The translations under genes and the position numbers were made by a program. Under the pieces are notes generated by a model, which ran no database searches, was not told the origin of the DNA, and was given only the letters and a program-made list of their open reading frames with translations. Below, in pieces: positions 7,703 through 17,050 of a DNA stretch of 64,000 bases. The DNA is taken from assembly GCA_029975965.1 (NCBI GenBank), contig JARKOV010000120.1, positions 10,306-74,305 on the forward strand, in the 5' to 3' direction. Numbering within the stretch: position 1 is the stretch's first letter; every line of letters begins with the position of its first letter. The stretch comes from Anaerolinea sp. (GTDB lineage: Bacteria > Chloroflexota > Anaerolineae > Anaerolineales > Anaerolineaceae).

Positions 7703-9393
7703 TTGAGCGGCACCCAGACCAGGATGGTGGTGCCGGCGCCGGGTTCGGAGGTCATCTCGATGTCACCGCCGGCGTTGTGGGCGCGGGTCTGGATGTTGCT
7801 CAGGCCGTGCCCCAGGGTGAGCTGGACCTTGCTGGTGTCGAAGCCGCGGCCGTCGTCGCTCACTTCCAGCAACACGCGGTCAGCGGTCGTCCACAGCGTC
7901 ACCGTGACGCGCCGGGCGTGGGCGTGCTTGGCCACATTGGCGAGCGCCTCCTGGCAGATGTGGAACAGCGCCAGCGCCGCCGAAGCGGGCACCTTGAGCT
8001 CGTCGTGCGGCGGTCCCTGCACCGAAATTTCGACCAGCGTGTTGGCGCGAAACTCCGCCGCCAGACGGCGCAGTCCGTCCATCAGGTTCTCCTCGTGCAG
8101 CTTGCGCGGGCGCAGGTCGAGGATGTAAGCGCGGATGTCGCGGATGGTGCTGTTCAGGTCGGCCACCGCCTGGTCGATGCGGTGATGCGCCGCCATGGGG
8201 TCGTCATTAAGCAACAGGCGGGCATGTTCCAGGGTCAACCCGACCGCGTAGATATCCTGAATGACCCCGTCGTGCAGGTCCATTCCGATGCGCTCGCGCT
8301 CTTCGAGCACCGCCAGCCGGCGCTGTTGCACGTTGAGGCGCGTATTTTCGATCGCGGTGCCGACCCAAAAGCCGATCGCCGAGAGGAACTGCATCTCGAG
8401 CTCGTCCAGCGGGGTCTCGTGGCTGGAGGCGACGCACAGCACGCCGAAAACGCCGCTGGCGCCGTTGAGCGGCGTGCAGGCCACCTGGTGGATCGAGCTG
8501 TCGAGCAGGTCGGGGTGCAGGAACTGCCGGTCGAGCGACTCGTCCTGGCGCAGCGCCGCCACGTCCAGTAACTGCGCCTGTCCGAGGGCCGCCGTCTGGC
8601 CGATGATGCCCTCGTTGAAGCGGAACTCGTCCTTCGACCACAACCGCCCGATGGTTTCGCCATGGTGCAGGGCGAGCTGGAGGTGCTTGCCTTCCTCCTG
8701 GCGCAGGAATATCTCGCCGGCGTCGAGCTTGAGGTAATCCAGGATCTGCGTCAGGGCGCGCTCGATCATCCGGTCGATCTCAGCGGAGGAAGCCAGCGTG
8801 GAGGCCATGTCGTTGAGCAGCGCCAGGTTCTCGTTGCGGCGGGTGAGGGTGCCTTCACGCGCGGTCAGGCGCTGCACCAGCCGGGCGTTGAAAAGCGCCA
8901 CCGCCGCATACGAGGCGAGCATCTCGATCACAATCTGGTCGTCGGCGGTAAACTCGGGGCCGTTGACCTTGTTGGTCAGGTAAATTTGCCCGAGCTGCTC
9001 CTCGCCGCGGCGAATCGGAACGCCCAAGAGAGAAGTCATCACGGGGTGGTGCGGCGGAAAACCCGCCGAGCGCGGATCGGCGCTCAGGTCGGCCAGGCGA
9101 ATCGTATCGGCGCCGTGCATCAGCGCCCCGATCAAGCCCTTGCCGCGCGGCGGATGCGCCATGCGCCTGACCTCGTCGGCGCTCAGGCCGATCGGGATAA
9201 ACTTATCCAGGCGTCCTTCCTCATCCAGGATTCCCACCGCGGCGTAGCGCGCGCCAACCTGCTCCAGGGCCAGGGTGGCGATGCGCTCCATCAGCGATTC
9301 GGGAGCGATCTCCTGCACCAGCTCGAGGCTCGCCTGGTGCAGGGCAGCCAGTCGCTCTTCTAGCTGTTCGCGGGTCAGCGCGCCGGTTTCCAT
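7699..9393 (-). CDS. Cytoplasmic GAF-GAF sensor histidine kinase (NarL/LuxR-partner type)
   Basis: 564 residues with no membrane helices. Two GAF domains (about 25-175 and 195-345) precede a HisKA_3 dimerisation domain with phospho-accepting His in ERERIGMDLHDG near residue 372. An HATPase_c domain follows, with N-box EALANVAKHAHA and G-box DDGRGFD. This architecture senses a soluble or redox signal and usually phosphorylates a LuxR-type response regulator, but none is encoded in the window. It is co-transcribed with menG, which may tie it to respiratory quinone status (inference). TAAAAT at 9403-9408 lies 9 nt before the ATG with no Shine-Dalgarno. Confidence 0.92.
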   Translation of the reverse strand: METGALTREQLEERLAALHQASLELVQEIAPESLMERIATLALEQVGARYAAVGILDEEGRLDKFIPIGLSADEVRRMAHPPRGKGLIGALMHGADTIRLADLSADPRSAGFPPHHPVMTSLLGVPIRRGEEQLGQIYLTNKVNGPEFTADDQIVIEMLASYAAVALFNARLVQRLTAREGTLTRRNENLALLNDMASTLASSAEIDRMIERALTQILDYLKLDAGEIFLRQEEGKHLQLALHHGETIGRLWSKDEFRFNEGIIGQTAALGQAQLLDVAALRQDESLDRQFLHPDLLDSSIHQVACTPLNGASGVFGVLCVASSHETPLDELEMQFLSAIGFWVGTAIENTRLNVQQRRLAVLEERERIGMDLHDGVIQDIYAVGLTLEHARLLLNDDPMAAHHRIDQAVADLNSTIRDIRAYILDLRPRKLHEENLMDGLRRLAAEFRANTLVEISVQGPPHDELKVPASAALALFHICQEALANVAKHAHARRVTVTLWTTADRVLLEVSDDGRGFDTSKVQLTLGHGLSNIQTRAHNAGGDIEMTSEPGAGTTILVWVPLN

Positions 9394-9505
9394 AATGCAA
9401 GTATTTTACCCGATAAACCCCGATTTGAAGGTGAACTGCGCCGCCCGACCCCCTCTATCCTTCTACAACCCTTCAACCAGCCCCGATGGACTTGTCCTAA
9501 CGTTG

Positions 9506-9511
9506 TATAAT
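9506..9511 (+). promoter_or_regulatory. -10 hexamer TATAAT for the molybdopterin oxidoreductase leader
   Basis: A perfect TATAAT lies 182 nt before the start codon at 9694. No convincing -35 is seen at the expected distance. It implies a long 5' leader carrying the hairpins listed next. Confidence 0.45.
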
Positions 9512-9538
9512 CCGATAGAATCCAGGTAACCAGAACCT

Positions 9539-9578
9539 ATCTCAAAAGCAAAGGTTTTTGTTGGAACCATTTTGAGAT
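9539..9578 (+). promoter_or_regulatory. Leader hairpin
   Basis: ATCTCAAAA (9539-9547) pairs perfectly with TTTTGAGAT (9570-9578), and inside it GGTT (9553-9556) pairs with AACC (9565-9568). It is the first of three successive structures in the untranslated leader of the oxidoreductase gene. Confidence 0.45.
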
Positions 9579-9642
9579 GAGTTGTGCTCAGCCAGAGGTG
9601 AAAAAGGCGCGCGAACTCTCCTTCTAGCCTCTGAGCGGTTGC
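9579..9642 (+). repeat. Palindromic repeat family 2, copy A
   Basis: A 64-bp imperfect palindrome. GCTCAG (9586-9591) pairs with CTGAGC (9631-9636), followed by a CCAG bulge and AGG/CCT pairing. It aligns along its whole length with 49851-49913, sharing GCTCAGCCAGA, GGTGAA and CCTCTGA. No flanking direct repeat is seen here, so the copy may be older or may have been recruited as leader structure. Confidence 0.6.
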
Positions 9643-9661
9643 GAATTAAGTTCGCTTTTTT
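9641..9661 (+). terminator. Terminator-like hairpin with U6 inside the leader
   Basis: GCGAA-TTAAG-TTCGC is followed by six T residues, 33 nt before the start codon. The stem is only 5 bp. Together with the two upstream structures it could form an attenuator for the oxidoreductase operon. Confidence 0.4.
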
Positions 9662-9693
9662 ACCCGTAATCCCTGCTTTATCGGAGGCAGCCA

Positions 9694-10332
9694 ATGTTTG
9701 ACAGTATTTTTAAGCGCAAGAAAGATGAAGAAGAGAAACGCGACGCCGGGCGCTTGCCACCCGGCCAATCTCTGACCAACCGTTTCCCGGTGCTGCATTA
9801 CGGCCCCGTGCCGGGTTTCAACCCCACCACCTGGGACTTCCGCGTGTGGGGCGAGGTCGAGCAGCCCCTGCGCCTGACCTGGGAGGAGTTCAACCAGCTC
9901 CCCCGCTCGAAAACCCACCTCGACCTGCACTGCGTGACGCGCTGGAGCAAGTTCGACATGCTCTGGGAGGGCGTGTCGGTGCGCACGCTGATCGAGAAGG
10001 GCCTGGTGAAGCTCAAGCCGGCGGCGCGCTTTGTGATGCAGCACGCCGAGTACGGCTTCACCGTCAACCTGCCGCTGGAGGTGGTGCTGCAGGAGAACTT
10101 CTTGCTCGCCACGCATTACGATGGTCACCCGCTCGAGCCCGACCACGGCTACCCGCTGCGCGGGGTGGTGGGGGCCATTCCAGGTCGCGACGACCTGACC
10201 ACACCCTACCTGTGGAAGGGCGCCAAGTGGTTGCGCGGCCTGGAGTTCATGGCGCACGACCGGCTGGGTTTCTGGGAGGAAGCCGGTTACCACAACGACG
10301 CCGACGTGTGGAAAGAAGAGCGCTTCGCTTAG
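9694..10332 (+). CDS. Sulfite-oxidase-like molybdopterin oxidoreductase
   Basis: 212 residues forming a single oxidoreductase molybdopterin-binding domain (sulfite oxidase/YedY superfamily). The segment LHCVTRWSKFDMLWEGV carries the invariant Cys expected to ligate molybdenum, and HAEYGFTVNLPL and GYPLRGVVG are typical of the fold. There is no Tat signal peptide: the N-terminus FKRKKDEEEKRDAG is highly charged, so the protein is likely cytoplasmic, unlike periplasmic YedY/MsrP. GGAGG lies 7 nt before the ATG. It is followed after 11 nt by pantothenate kinase. Physiological substrate is unknown. Confidence 0.88.
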   Translation: MFDSIFKRKKDEEEKRDAGRLPPGQSLTNRFPVLHYGPVPGFNPTTWDFRVWGEVEQPLRLTWEEFNQLPRSKTHLDLHCVTRWSKFDMLWEGVSVRTLIEKGLVKLKPAARFVMQHAEYGFTVNLPLEVVLQENFLLATHYDGHPLEPDHGYPLRGVVGAIPGRDDLTTPYLWKGAKWLRGLEFMAHDRLGFWEEAGYHNDADVWKEERFA

Positions 10333-10343
10333 CAAAGGAGTGT

Positions 10344-11159
10344 ATGCTCGCCGCCATCGACTTCGGCCTGACCAACATCGACATCCTGCTGCGGCGCGGA
10401 GACGACCTGCGCAGCCTGCGGCTGGCAGCTTCCCGACAACCGGTCTTGCGCCAGTTGCAGCATGTGCTGGGTGAGATCCAGCACCCGGCCGACCCAATCG
10501 AGAAAGTAGCCGTCACCGGCGGGCAATACCGCAACCTGCCCGACCAATACCGCCAGATCCCCCTGGTCAAGGTCAGCGAGGTCGTCGCGATTGGGCTGGG
10601 CGGGCTGCAGCTCGCGCAACTGGAGCGCGCGCTGGTGGTCAGCGCAGGCTCGGGCACGGCGATGGTGGCGGCGCGTGGGCGCGAGGCTTACCACGTCACG
10701 GGCGTCGCGGTGGGCGGCGGCACGCTGCAGGGATTGGGGCGGCTGCTGCTCGGCACCGCCGACGCGCTGAAAATCGACCGCCTGGCGATGGCGGGTGACG
10801 CCAACCAGGCTGACCTGACCCTGGTCGAAGCGGTTGGGGGCGCGGTCGGGCGCCTGCCGCTGGACGCCAACGCGGTCAATTTTGGCCGGCTGGCGCGCAA
10901 AGCGGTCGACCTCTCGCCGGCCGACCTGGCGGCGGCGCTGGTGCGCCTGGTCGGGCAGGTCATCACCATGGTGGCGATCAACGCCGCCCGCTCAGAGGAC
11001 CTGGAGCACATCGTGGTGATCGGCCACCTGGTCGACCTCCCCTCGGTGTGCAGGGTGCTGACCGACACGGCAGGTTATTACGGGGCGAGCATCCGTGTCC
11101 CGCCGGCGCCGGGCACCGGCACGGCGATGGGCGCCTTGATGGCGCTGGAGGTCGCGTAG
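10344..11159 (+). CDS. coaW: Type II pantothenate kinase (CoaW/Fumble-like)
   Basis: 271 residues. It phosphorylates pantothenate, the first step of coenzyme A synthesis. Features are an N-terminal AIDFGLTNIDILL phosphate-binding loop of the ASKHA fold, VSAGSGTAMV, GVAVGGGTLQGLGRLL and a C-terminal PPAPGTGTAMGAL. This is the PanK-II pattern rather than CoaA or CoaX. AAAGGAG is 3 nt upstream of TATG, and the gene follows the oxidoreductase by 11 nt, so they are probably one operon. Confidence 0.85.
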   Translation: MLAAIDFGLTNIDILLRRGDDLRSLRLAASRQPVLRQLQHVLGEIQHPADPIEKVAVTGGQYRNLPDQYRQIPLVKVSEVVAIGLGGLQLAQLERALVVSAGSGTAMVAARGREAYHVTGVAVGGGTLQGLGRLLLGTADALKIDRLAMAGDANQADLTLVEAVGGAVGRLPLDANAVNFGRLARKAVDLSPADLAAALVRLVGQVITMVAINAARSEDLEHIVVIGHLVDLPSVCRVLTDTAGYYGASIRVPPAPGTGTAMGALMALEVA

Positions 11160-11396
11160 GGGGCCAGCCTCCGCCGCCCATTAAGAAAAATCAACCACCA
11201 GGCGGAAAAGACACAAAGGACGGGTCCCGCGTACCCGGCATTGATCGGGCCAGATGATCAGGTCGCGTCCTAAGATGCGCCTCCCCTACAGGGGAGGTTG
11301 GCAGAGGTCATTCCCATCATCTGTCGCGGCGCGCCGCGCCTTATCTTATTTGCGCCCTCGGCAGCCGATCGATATGATAAAATGACGCCAGGCAGC
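11160..11396. other. Gene-free stretch with palindromes
   Basis: No credible gene. It contains an 18-bp palindrome CCTCCCCTACAGGGGAGG (11280-11297) related to the tandem repeats at 22495-22583, and a GC-rich inverted repeat around 11330 (GGCGCGCCGCGCC). Confidence 0.5.
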
Positions 11397-11417
11397 AAAA
11401 AACCCCCTCGCGGGGGT
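11397..11417 (-). terminator. Rho-independent terminator of tRNA-Leu
   Basis: Read on the minus strand: stem CCCCC/GGGGG with GCGA loop followed by six T residues, 17 nt past the tRNA 3' end. Confidence 0.9.
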
Positions 11418-11433
11418 CGTGCTCATCCAAGGA

Positions 11434-11518
11434 TGGTGCCGAAGGTGGGAATCGAACCCACATTCCTTTCGGAACGCGATTTTGAGTCGCGCGCGTATGC
11501 CAGTTCCGCCACTTCGGC
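11434..11518 (-). tRNA. tRNA-Leu (anticodon CAA) with encoded CCA
   Basis: Acceptor stem GCCGAAG/CTTCGGC, discriminator A and encoded CCA. The anticodon stem CGCGA/TCGCG encloses loop CTCAAAA, giving anticodon CAA (reads UUG). A long variable arm (TTCC-GAAA-GGAA) marks it as class II. The T arm reads GTGGG-TTCGATT-CCCAC. It is flanked by its own promoter and terminator. Confidence 0.97.
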
Positions 11519-11529
11519 AGTGCACAGCC

Positions 11530-11558
11530 AGTATAATCAGATTCACCAGAAGGGTCAA
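11530..11558 (-). promoter_or_regulatory. Sigma-70-type promoter of tRNA-Leu
   Basis: On the minus strand TTGACC and TATACT are separated by exactly 17 bp, with the -10 placed 12 nt before the tRNA 5' end. Confidence 0.85.
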
Positions 11559-11572
11559 GGTATTCTTTTTCT

Positions 11573-12643
11573 ATGAAGCTCGGTATCATCGGACTCCCGC
11601 AGTCGGGTAAAACCACGCTGTTCAACGCGCTGACCCGCGGCAGCCAGCCGACCGGCATCGCCACCGGCAAAATCGAGGTGCACACCGCCGTGGTGGACGT
11701 GCCCGACCCGCGCGTCGACCGCCTATCGGCGATGTTCAACCCCAAGAAAACCATCTACGCCAAGGTCACCTACGCCGACGTCGCCGGTTTGGAAGGCAGC
11801 GCTCAAAAGACCGGCATTTCGGGCACGCTGCTCAACCAGCTCACCCAGATGGACGGCTTCATCCAGGTGGTGCGCTGCTTCGAAGACGAGTCCGTGCCGC
11901 ACCCCTCCGGCAGCATCGACCCGGCGCGCGACATCGCCAGCATGGACAGCGAGCTGATCCTCAACGACCTGATCTCGGTCGAGCGCAAGCTGGAGCGCCT
12001 GGCCGAAGAGAAAAAGAAGGGCGGCGGGCGCGACCGTGGGCAGATCGAGCGCGAGCTGGCGCTGTTCGAGCGCTTCCAGGCCGCGCTGGCCGCCGAGCAG
12101 CCGCTGCGCGATGTGAGCGTGGACGCCGAGGAGGAGAAGGCCCTCTCCAGTTTCGGGTTCCTCACCCGCAAACCGATGCTGGTGGTGCTCAACCTGGCCG
12201 AGGGACAGGCCGCCCCTGCCCTCTCCTATGCGCACCAGCACAGCCAGGTGGTCGCGCTGCAGGGCAAGCTGGAGATGGACATCGCCCAACTCGCTCCCGA
12301 GGAGGCCGCCCTCTTCCTCGCCGAATACGGCATCGAGGAGCCCAGCCTCAACCGCATGATCCGCCTCTCCTACGACCTGCTCGGCCTGCAGAGCTTTTTC
12401 ACCGTCGGCCCAGACGAGTGCCGCGCCTGGACTGTGCGCCGCGGGGCGACCGCTCCGGAGGCCGCCGGGGTGATCCACACCGACCTGCAAAAAGGCTTCA
12501 TCCGCGCCGAAGTGGTCACTTACACCGACCTGACCACGCTGGGCGGGCTGAACGAAGCCAAGCACCACGGCAAGCTGCGCCTGGAAGGCAAGGAGTACCT
12601 CGTCCAGGACGGGGACGTGATCAATATTCGGTTCAACGTTTAG
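11573..12643 (+). CDS. ychF: YchF/OLA1-family ribosome-binding GTPase/ATPase
   Basis: 356 residues. N-terminal P-loop GLPQSGKTTLFNALT, switch region DVAGLEGSAQKTGISG, a central coiled coil around residues 130-170 (helical SVERKLERLAEEKKKGGG), then a C-terminal TGS domain ending LVQDGDVINIRFNV. The NxxE variant of the G4 motif (VVLNLAEG) is typical of YchF, which prefers ATP over GTP. Cytoplasmic translation-associated factor. TATTCT lies 6 nt before the ATG with no Shine-Dalgarno, suggesting a leaderless mRNA. Confidence 0.96.
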   Translation: MKLGIIGLPQSGKTTLFNALTRGSQPTGIATGKIEVHTAVVDVPDPRVDRLSAMFNPKKTIYAKVTYADVAGLEGSAQKTGISGTLLNQLTQMDGFIQVVRCFEDESVPHPSGSIDPARDIASMDSELILNDLISVERKLERLAEEKKKGGGRDRGQIERELALFERFQAALAAEQPLRDVSVDAEEEKALSSFGFLTRKPMLVVLNLAEGQAAPALSYAHQHSQVVALQGKLEMDIAQLAPEEAALFLAEYGIEEPSLNRMIRLSYDLLGLQSFFTVGPDECRAWTVRRGATAPEAAGVIHTDLQKGFIRAEVVTYTDLTTLGGLNEAKHHGKLRLEGKEYLVQDGDVINIRFNV

Positions 12644-12657
12644 AGATTTGTGATTGT

Positions 12658-12711
12658 AGATTGATGATTGTTCAGGCAAATGTGAATTTCTAATCATCAA
12701 TCATCAATCTT
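12658..12711. repeat. AT-rich inverted repeat between ychF and gatB
   Basis: AGATTGATGATT near 12658 has a perfect reverse complement AATCATCAATCT near 12700, with an extra overlapping partial copy. The composition is much more AT-rich than the flanking genes. It could be a weak terminator or a mobile remnant. Confidence 0.4.
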
Positions 12712-12720
12712 CACTGGCCT

Positions 12721-14184
<1,464 letters not shown>

Positions 14185-14187
14185 CCC

Positions 14188-15207
14188 GTGCGCTGGGCGC
14201 GGCTCTTCCCTCCCCCCGATCTGCAGCTCGATGCGCCGTCGATCAACCGCCGGTTGGGCGCGCGCCTGGGTCGCGGCGAGCTGCTTGGCGTGGCCATCGC
14301 GCTGGCCATCACCGGCATTTTCCTGTGGCTGAACCGCGTCGACGGCCGCTATCCGGTGGATTTCGCGGTCTTCCTGGAAGGCAAAGCCAACCCCAACTTC
14401 TTCTACGCCGACTGGATCCGCCCGCTCTTTGCCCTGCTGGACCTGCTGCCGCGCCCGGCGAGTTACGCGCTGTGGGCGCTGTTGAACATCGCCGGGCTGT
14501 TCCTGGCGACGCGCGTGTTCGGCGGGCGCGGCGCGCTCGCACTGGCCAGCTACCAGTTCCTCACCGTGCTGTATTACGGGCAGATCACCGGCCTGTTGGC
14601 CGGCGGGCTGGCGCTGCTGGCGTGGGGGCTGGCGCACCGCCGCTGGCACCTGGCCGGGGTCGGGCTGCTGCTGGCGATGACCAAATTCCAGTTTGGCGTG
14701 TGGATCGCCCTGCCCTTGCTCTGGTATCTCTGGCCGGGCTGGCGCAATTTCCTGCGCGTGCTGCCGGTTCCCGCGCTGGTGGCCGCGGTTTCGCTGGTGG
14801 TCTACCCGCTGTGGATCGTCGAAACCGTCCGCCGTCTGCTGTCCTTCCCGTTCCAGCACCTCGGCATCACCCTCTGGACGCACATCGGCGATTGGTGCCT
14901 GCTGCTCTGGCCGCCCGTCCTGCTGCTGCCCATGCCCAAAAGCAGGCGCCTGTTCGGCATCTACGCGGCGGTCTTCCTGGCCACCCCCTACATCCTCCAA
15001 TCCGAGCTTTCGGCGGTGTTTGCCTTTCCGCTGGGCTGGCTGCCACTCATCGGGCACATCGGCTGGCTGTTCCCGCTGGGCCAGATGCAGGCGATCTACT
15101 GGATCGCGCTGGTGCCCGCCGCGATTTACCTTTGGGCGGTGCTGCTGCCGCTGGTCGCCAGCCTGCGCCGCGCCGACCGAGAACCTCACGCCGCCGCTGT
15201 GAAATAA
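14188..15207 (+). CDS. Multi-pass membrane protein, GT87-like (DUF2029) mannosyltransferase candidate
   Basis: 339 residues starting at a GTG 3 nt after gatB. About eight to ten hydrophobic helices. The segment YYGQITGLLAGGLALLAWGLAHRR followed by GLLLAMTKFQFG (split here: YYGQITGLLAGG, GLLLAMTKFQFG) matches the pattern of polyprenol-phosphate-dependent GT-C enzymes of family GT87. It is a paralogue of the protein at 40555-41511, with the same GQI..GL..GG...K.Q.G order. Probably adds a sugar to an envelope glycolipid or glycan, but acceptor and donor are unknown. Confidence 0.65.
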   Translation: MRWARLFPPPDLQLDAPSINRRLGARLGRGELLGVAIALAITGIFLWLNRVDGRYPVDFAVFLEGKANPNFFYADWIRPLFALLDLLPRPASYALWALLNIAGLFLATRVFGGRGALALASYQFLTVLYYGQITGLLAGGLALLAWGLAHRRWHLAGVGLLLAMTKFQFGVWIALPLLWYLWPGWRNFLRVLPVPALVAAVSLVVYPLWIVETVRRLLSFPFQHLGITLWTHIGDWCLLLWPPVLLLPMPKSRRLFGIYAAVFLATPYILQSELSAVFAFPLGWLPLIGHIGWLFPLGQMQAIYWIALVPAAIYLWAVLLPLVASLRRADREPHAAAVK

Positions 15208-15234
15208 GGCATTTCCTATTTATGGCGGGTATGC

Positions 15235-15240
15235 TACGAT
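15235..15240 (+). promoter_or_regulatory. -10 hexamer TACGAT, leaderless-type
   Basis: TACGAT ends 6 nt before the ATG at 15247 with no Shine-Dalgarno in between. Confidence 0.45.
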
Positions 15241-15246
15241 TTTTGA

Positions 15247-16890
15247 ATGACCCGCCGCCTGACCATCTCCCTAGTTTTACTTTGCTTGGTGCTGATCGCC
15301 CCGCATGCCCCCGTGCGCGGCCAGGGGCCAGCTGGCAACACCCTCTACCTGCCCGTGGTGATCCGCCCGCTCGGCGCGCCGGCGCTCAAGTGGCAGAAGC
15401 TGGGCTGCTATAACTCCTGGTGCGAGACCGGCTGGTATTCCTCGCCGGCAGCCGTCAACCTGGACGGCGACCCGCAACTGGAGATCGTCGCCTCGGCCTA
15501 CTCGATCTGGGCCATCGACGGCGACACCGGCAACATCCTCTGGCGCACGCGCTCCGGTCACGACACCAGCGCCAACTTCGACAGCGTGTCGAACGTGGGG
15601 CGCACCTGGCCGGGGGTGGTGGTCGCCAACGTGGACGGCACCGGCGGGCTGGAGATCGTCACCGCCCACTCCGGCGGGTATGTCGCCGTCTACGACCTCA
15701 ACGGGCGCTTCAAGCCCGGCTGGCCGCAGCATCCCATCGGCAACGAGTTCCGCGGCCTGCTGGTCGCCGACCTGGACGGGAACGGCGGCGCGCTGGAGGT
15801 GATCGTCACCGGCGCATTGGGCAGCGCGACCAACACCTGGGTGTACAACAGCAACGGCGCGCTGCGCTCCGGCTGGCCTCAGATGACCAGCGGCAACGGC
15901 TACGCCTGGGGGGTCTACAACGCCAACGGCGCGGCCGGCAACCTGGACCCCGCCGACGCCCAGCTCGAGCTGGTCGTCCCCTCCGACGTGCACTACATCA
16001 ACGCATACAAGCCCAACGGCAGCTCCATAATGGCCAACGCCAAGTACGGCGGCAGGTATTGGGGGCAGGTGGGCGTGTGGGAAAGCACAGTGCCCGAGGA
16101 GCGTGGCTGGGGCGAGTGCAACGGCGTGCGCTCCGAGAGCTACCGCGTCAACTTCGCCGACGGCCCGGCGGTCATCGCCGACGTCAACGGCGACGGCGCG
16201 CGCGAGGTGGTGGCGGTGGGCAACATGTACGATTGCAGCGCCGGCTACCCGCCCAGCCGCTACTACGCGCCTTACATCTTCAACGCCGACCGCAGCCGCT
16301 TCAACGCCTCGGGCTACAACTGGAACACCATCCCCGTCGACACCGGCGCGCCGATCGCCGAAGACTACAACCTGATCGAGTCCGCCGAGCCCAACCCGGT
16401 GGTAGCCGACCTGGACGGCGACGGGCTGCAGGAGGTGCTCTTCGCCTCGTACGACGGTCGCCTGCATGCCTACTGGCTGGACAAGACCGAACACGGCTCG
16501 TGGCCGTTCGCGGTGTATCAGCCCGCCGAGGGCGTGCGGCGCTTCGCTTCGGAGCCGGTGGTGGCCGACCTGGACTGCGACGGGAAGGCAGAGGTGCTCT
16601 TCGCCTCGTGGGTGCAGAAGGGCAGCTACCAGACCGGCAAGCTCCACGTGCTCAGCTTCCGCGGGCAGGTGATCAGCGAGGCCAGCCTGCCGGCCGGTTT
16701 TAACGCCAACTGGAACGGGGCAATGGCTGCCCCCACCCTGGCCAACGTGGACAGCGACGCCGAGCTGGAGGTGATCGTCAACACGGCGCACTCCGGCGTG
16801 GTGGTCTACGACCTGCCCGGCAGCGCCGCCGCGTGCAACCTGCAGTGGCCGACCGGGCGCGGCAACTTCCAGCGCTCCGCCAACCGGTGA
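15247..16890 (+). CDS. Secreted FG-GAP/VCBS-repeat beta-propeller protein
   Basis: 547 residues with a Sec signal peptide (MTRRLTISLVLLCLVLIAP, cleavage near VRGQG). Seven calcium-binding-like motifs of the DxDGDG type recur: NLDGDPQLEIV, NVDGTGGLEIV, DLDGNGGALEVIV, DVNGDGAREVVAV, DLDGDGLQEVLF, DLDCDGKAEVLF and NVDSDAELEVIV. Seven blades would form an integrin-alpha-like propeller. Cysteines (GCYNSWC, DCSAGY, ECNGV) may form disulfides. No anchor or dockerin is visible. Ligand and role are unknown; a cell-surface or extracellular binding function is inferred. Confidence 0.88.
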   Translation: MTRRLTISLVLLCLVLIAPHAPVRGQGPAGNTLYLPVVIRPLGAPALKWQKLGCYNSWCETGWYSSPAAVNLDGDPQLEIVASAYSIWAIDGDTGNILWRTRSGHDTSANFDSVSNVGRTWPGVVVANVDGTGGLEIVTAHSGGYVAVYDLNGRFKPGWPQHPIGNEFRGLLVADLDGNGGALEVIVTGALGSATNTWVYNSNGALRSGWPQMTSGNGYAWGVYNANGAAGNLDPADAQLELVVPSDVHYINAYKPNGSSIMANAKYGGRYWGQVGVWESTVPEERGWGECNGVRSESYRVNFADGPAVIADVNGDGAREVVAVGNMYDCSAGYPPSRYYAPYIFNADRSRFNASGYNWNTIPVDTGAPIAEDYNLIESAEPNPVVADLDGDGLQEVLFASYDGRLHAYWLDKTEHGSWPFAVYQPAEGVRRFASEPVVADLDCDGKAEVLFASWVQKGSYQTGKLHVLSFRGQVISEASLPAGFNANWNGAMAAPTLANVDSDAELEVIVNTAHSGVVVYDLPGSAAACNLQWPTGRGNFQRSANR

Positions 16891-16947
16891 GCCTGGCCGA
16901 ATTTCGTTCGACGGGCTTCCACCAGGCAAAACAAGGTAATATGACCC

Positions 16948-16976
16948 GCACCCCCCGGATTATGACCGGGGGGTGC
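16948..16976 (+). terminator. Strong GC hairpin after the FG-GAP gene
   Basis: Perfect 11-bp stem GCACCCCCCGG / CCGGGGGGTGC with a 7-nt loop, 58 nt after the stop codon. Only a short T-rich run follows (CTGCTTTATC). Confidence 0.6.
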
Positions 16977-17050
16977 CTGCTTTATCTCTCTGGTGGGATG
17001 TAGAGTTAGGCGATGTACTTTATCCTTTTACCCGAAAGGATTCGTGCCCT

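Noticed and set aside
9579..9642. Known molybdenum cofactor riboswitch
   Set aside because: The downstream enzyme fits, but I could not match the known consensus, and a homologous copy with flanking direct repeats lies at 49851-49913 near unrelated genes. It is kept as a repeat with possible leader function.
15277..16929. 550-codon ORF opposite the FG-GAP gene
   Set aside because: Antisense shadow produced by the GC-rich repeats; the + strand has a signal peptide and clear FG-GAP motifs.
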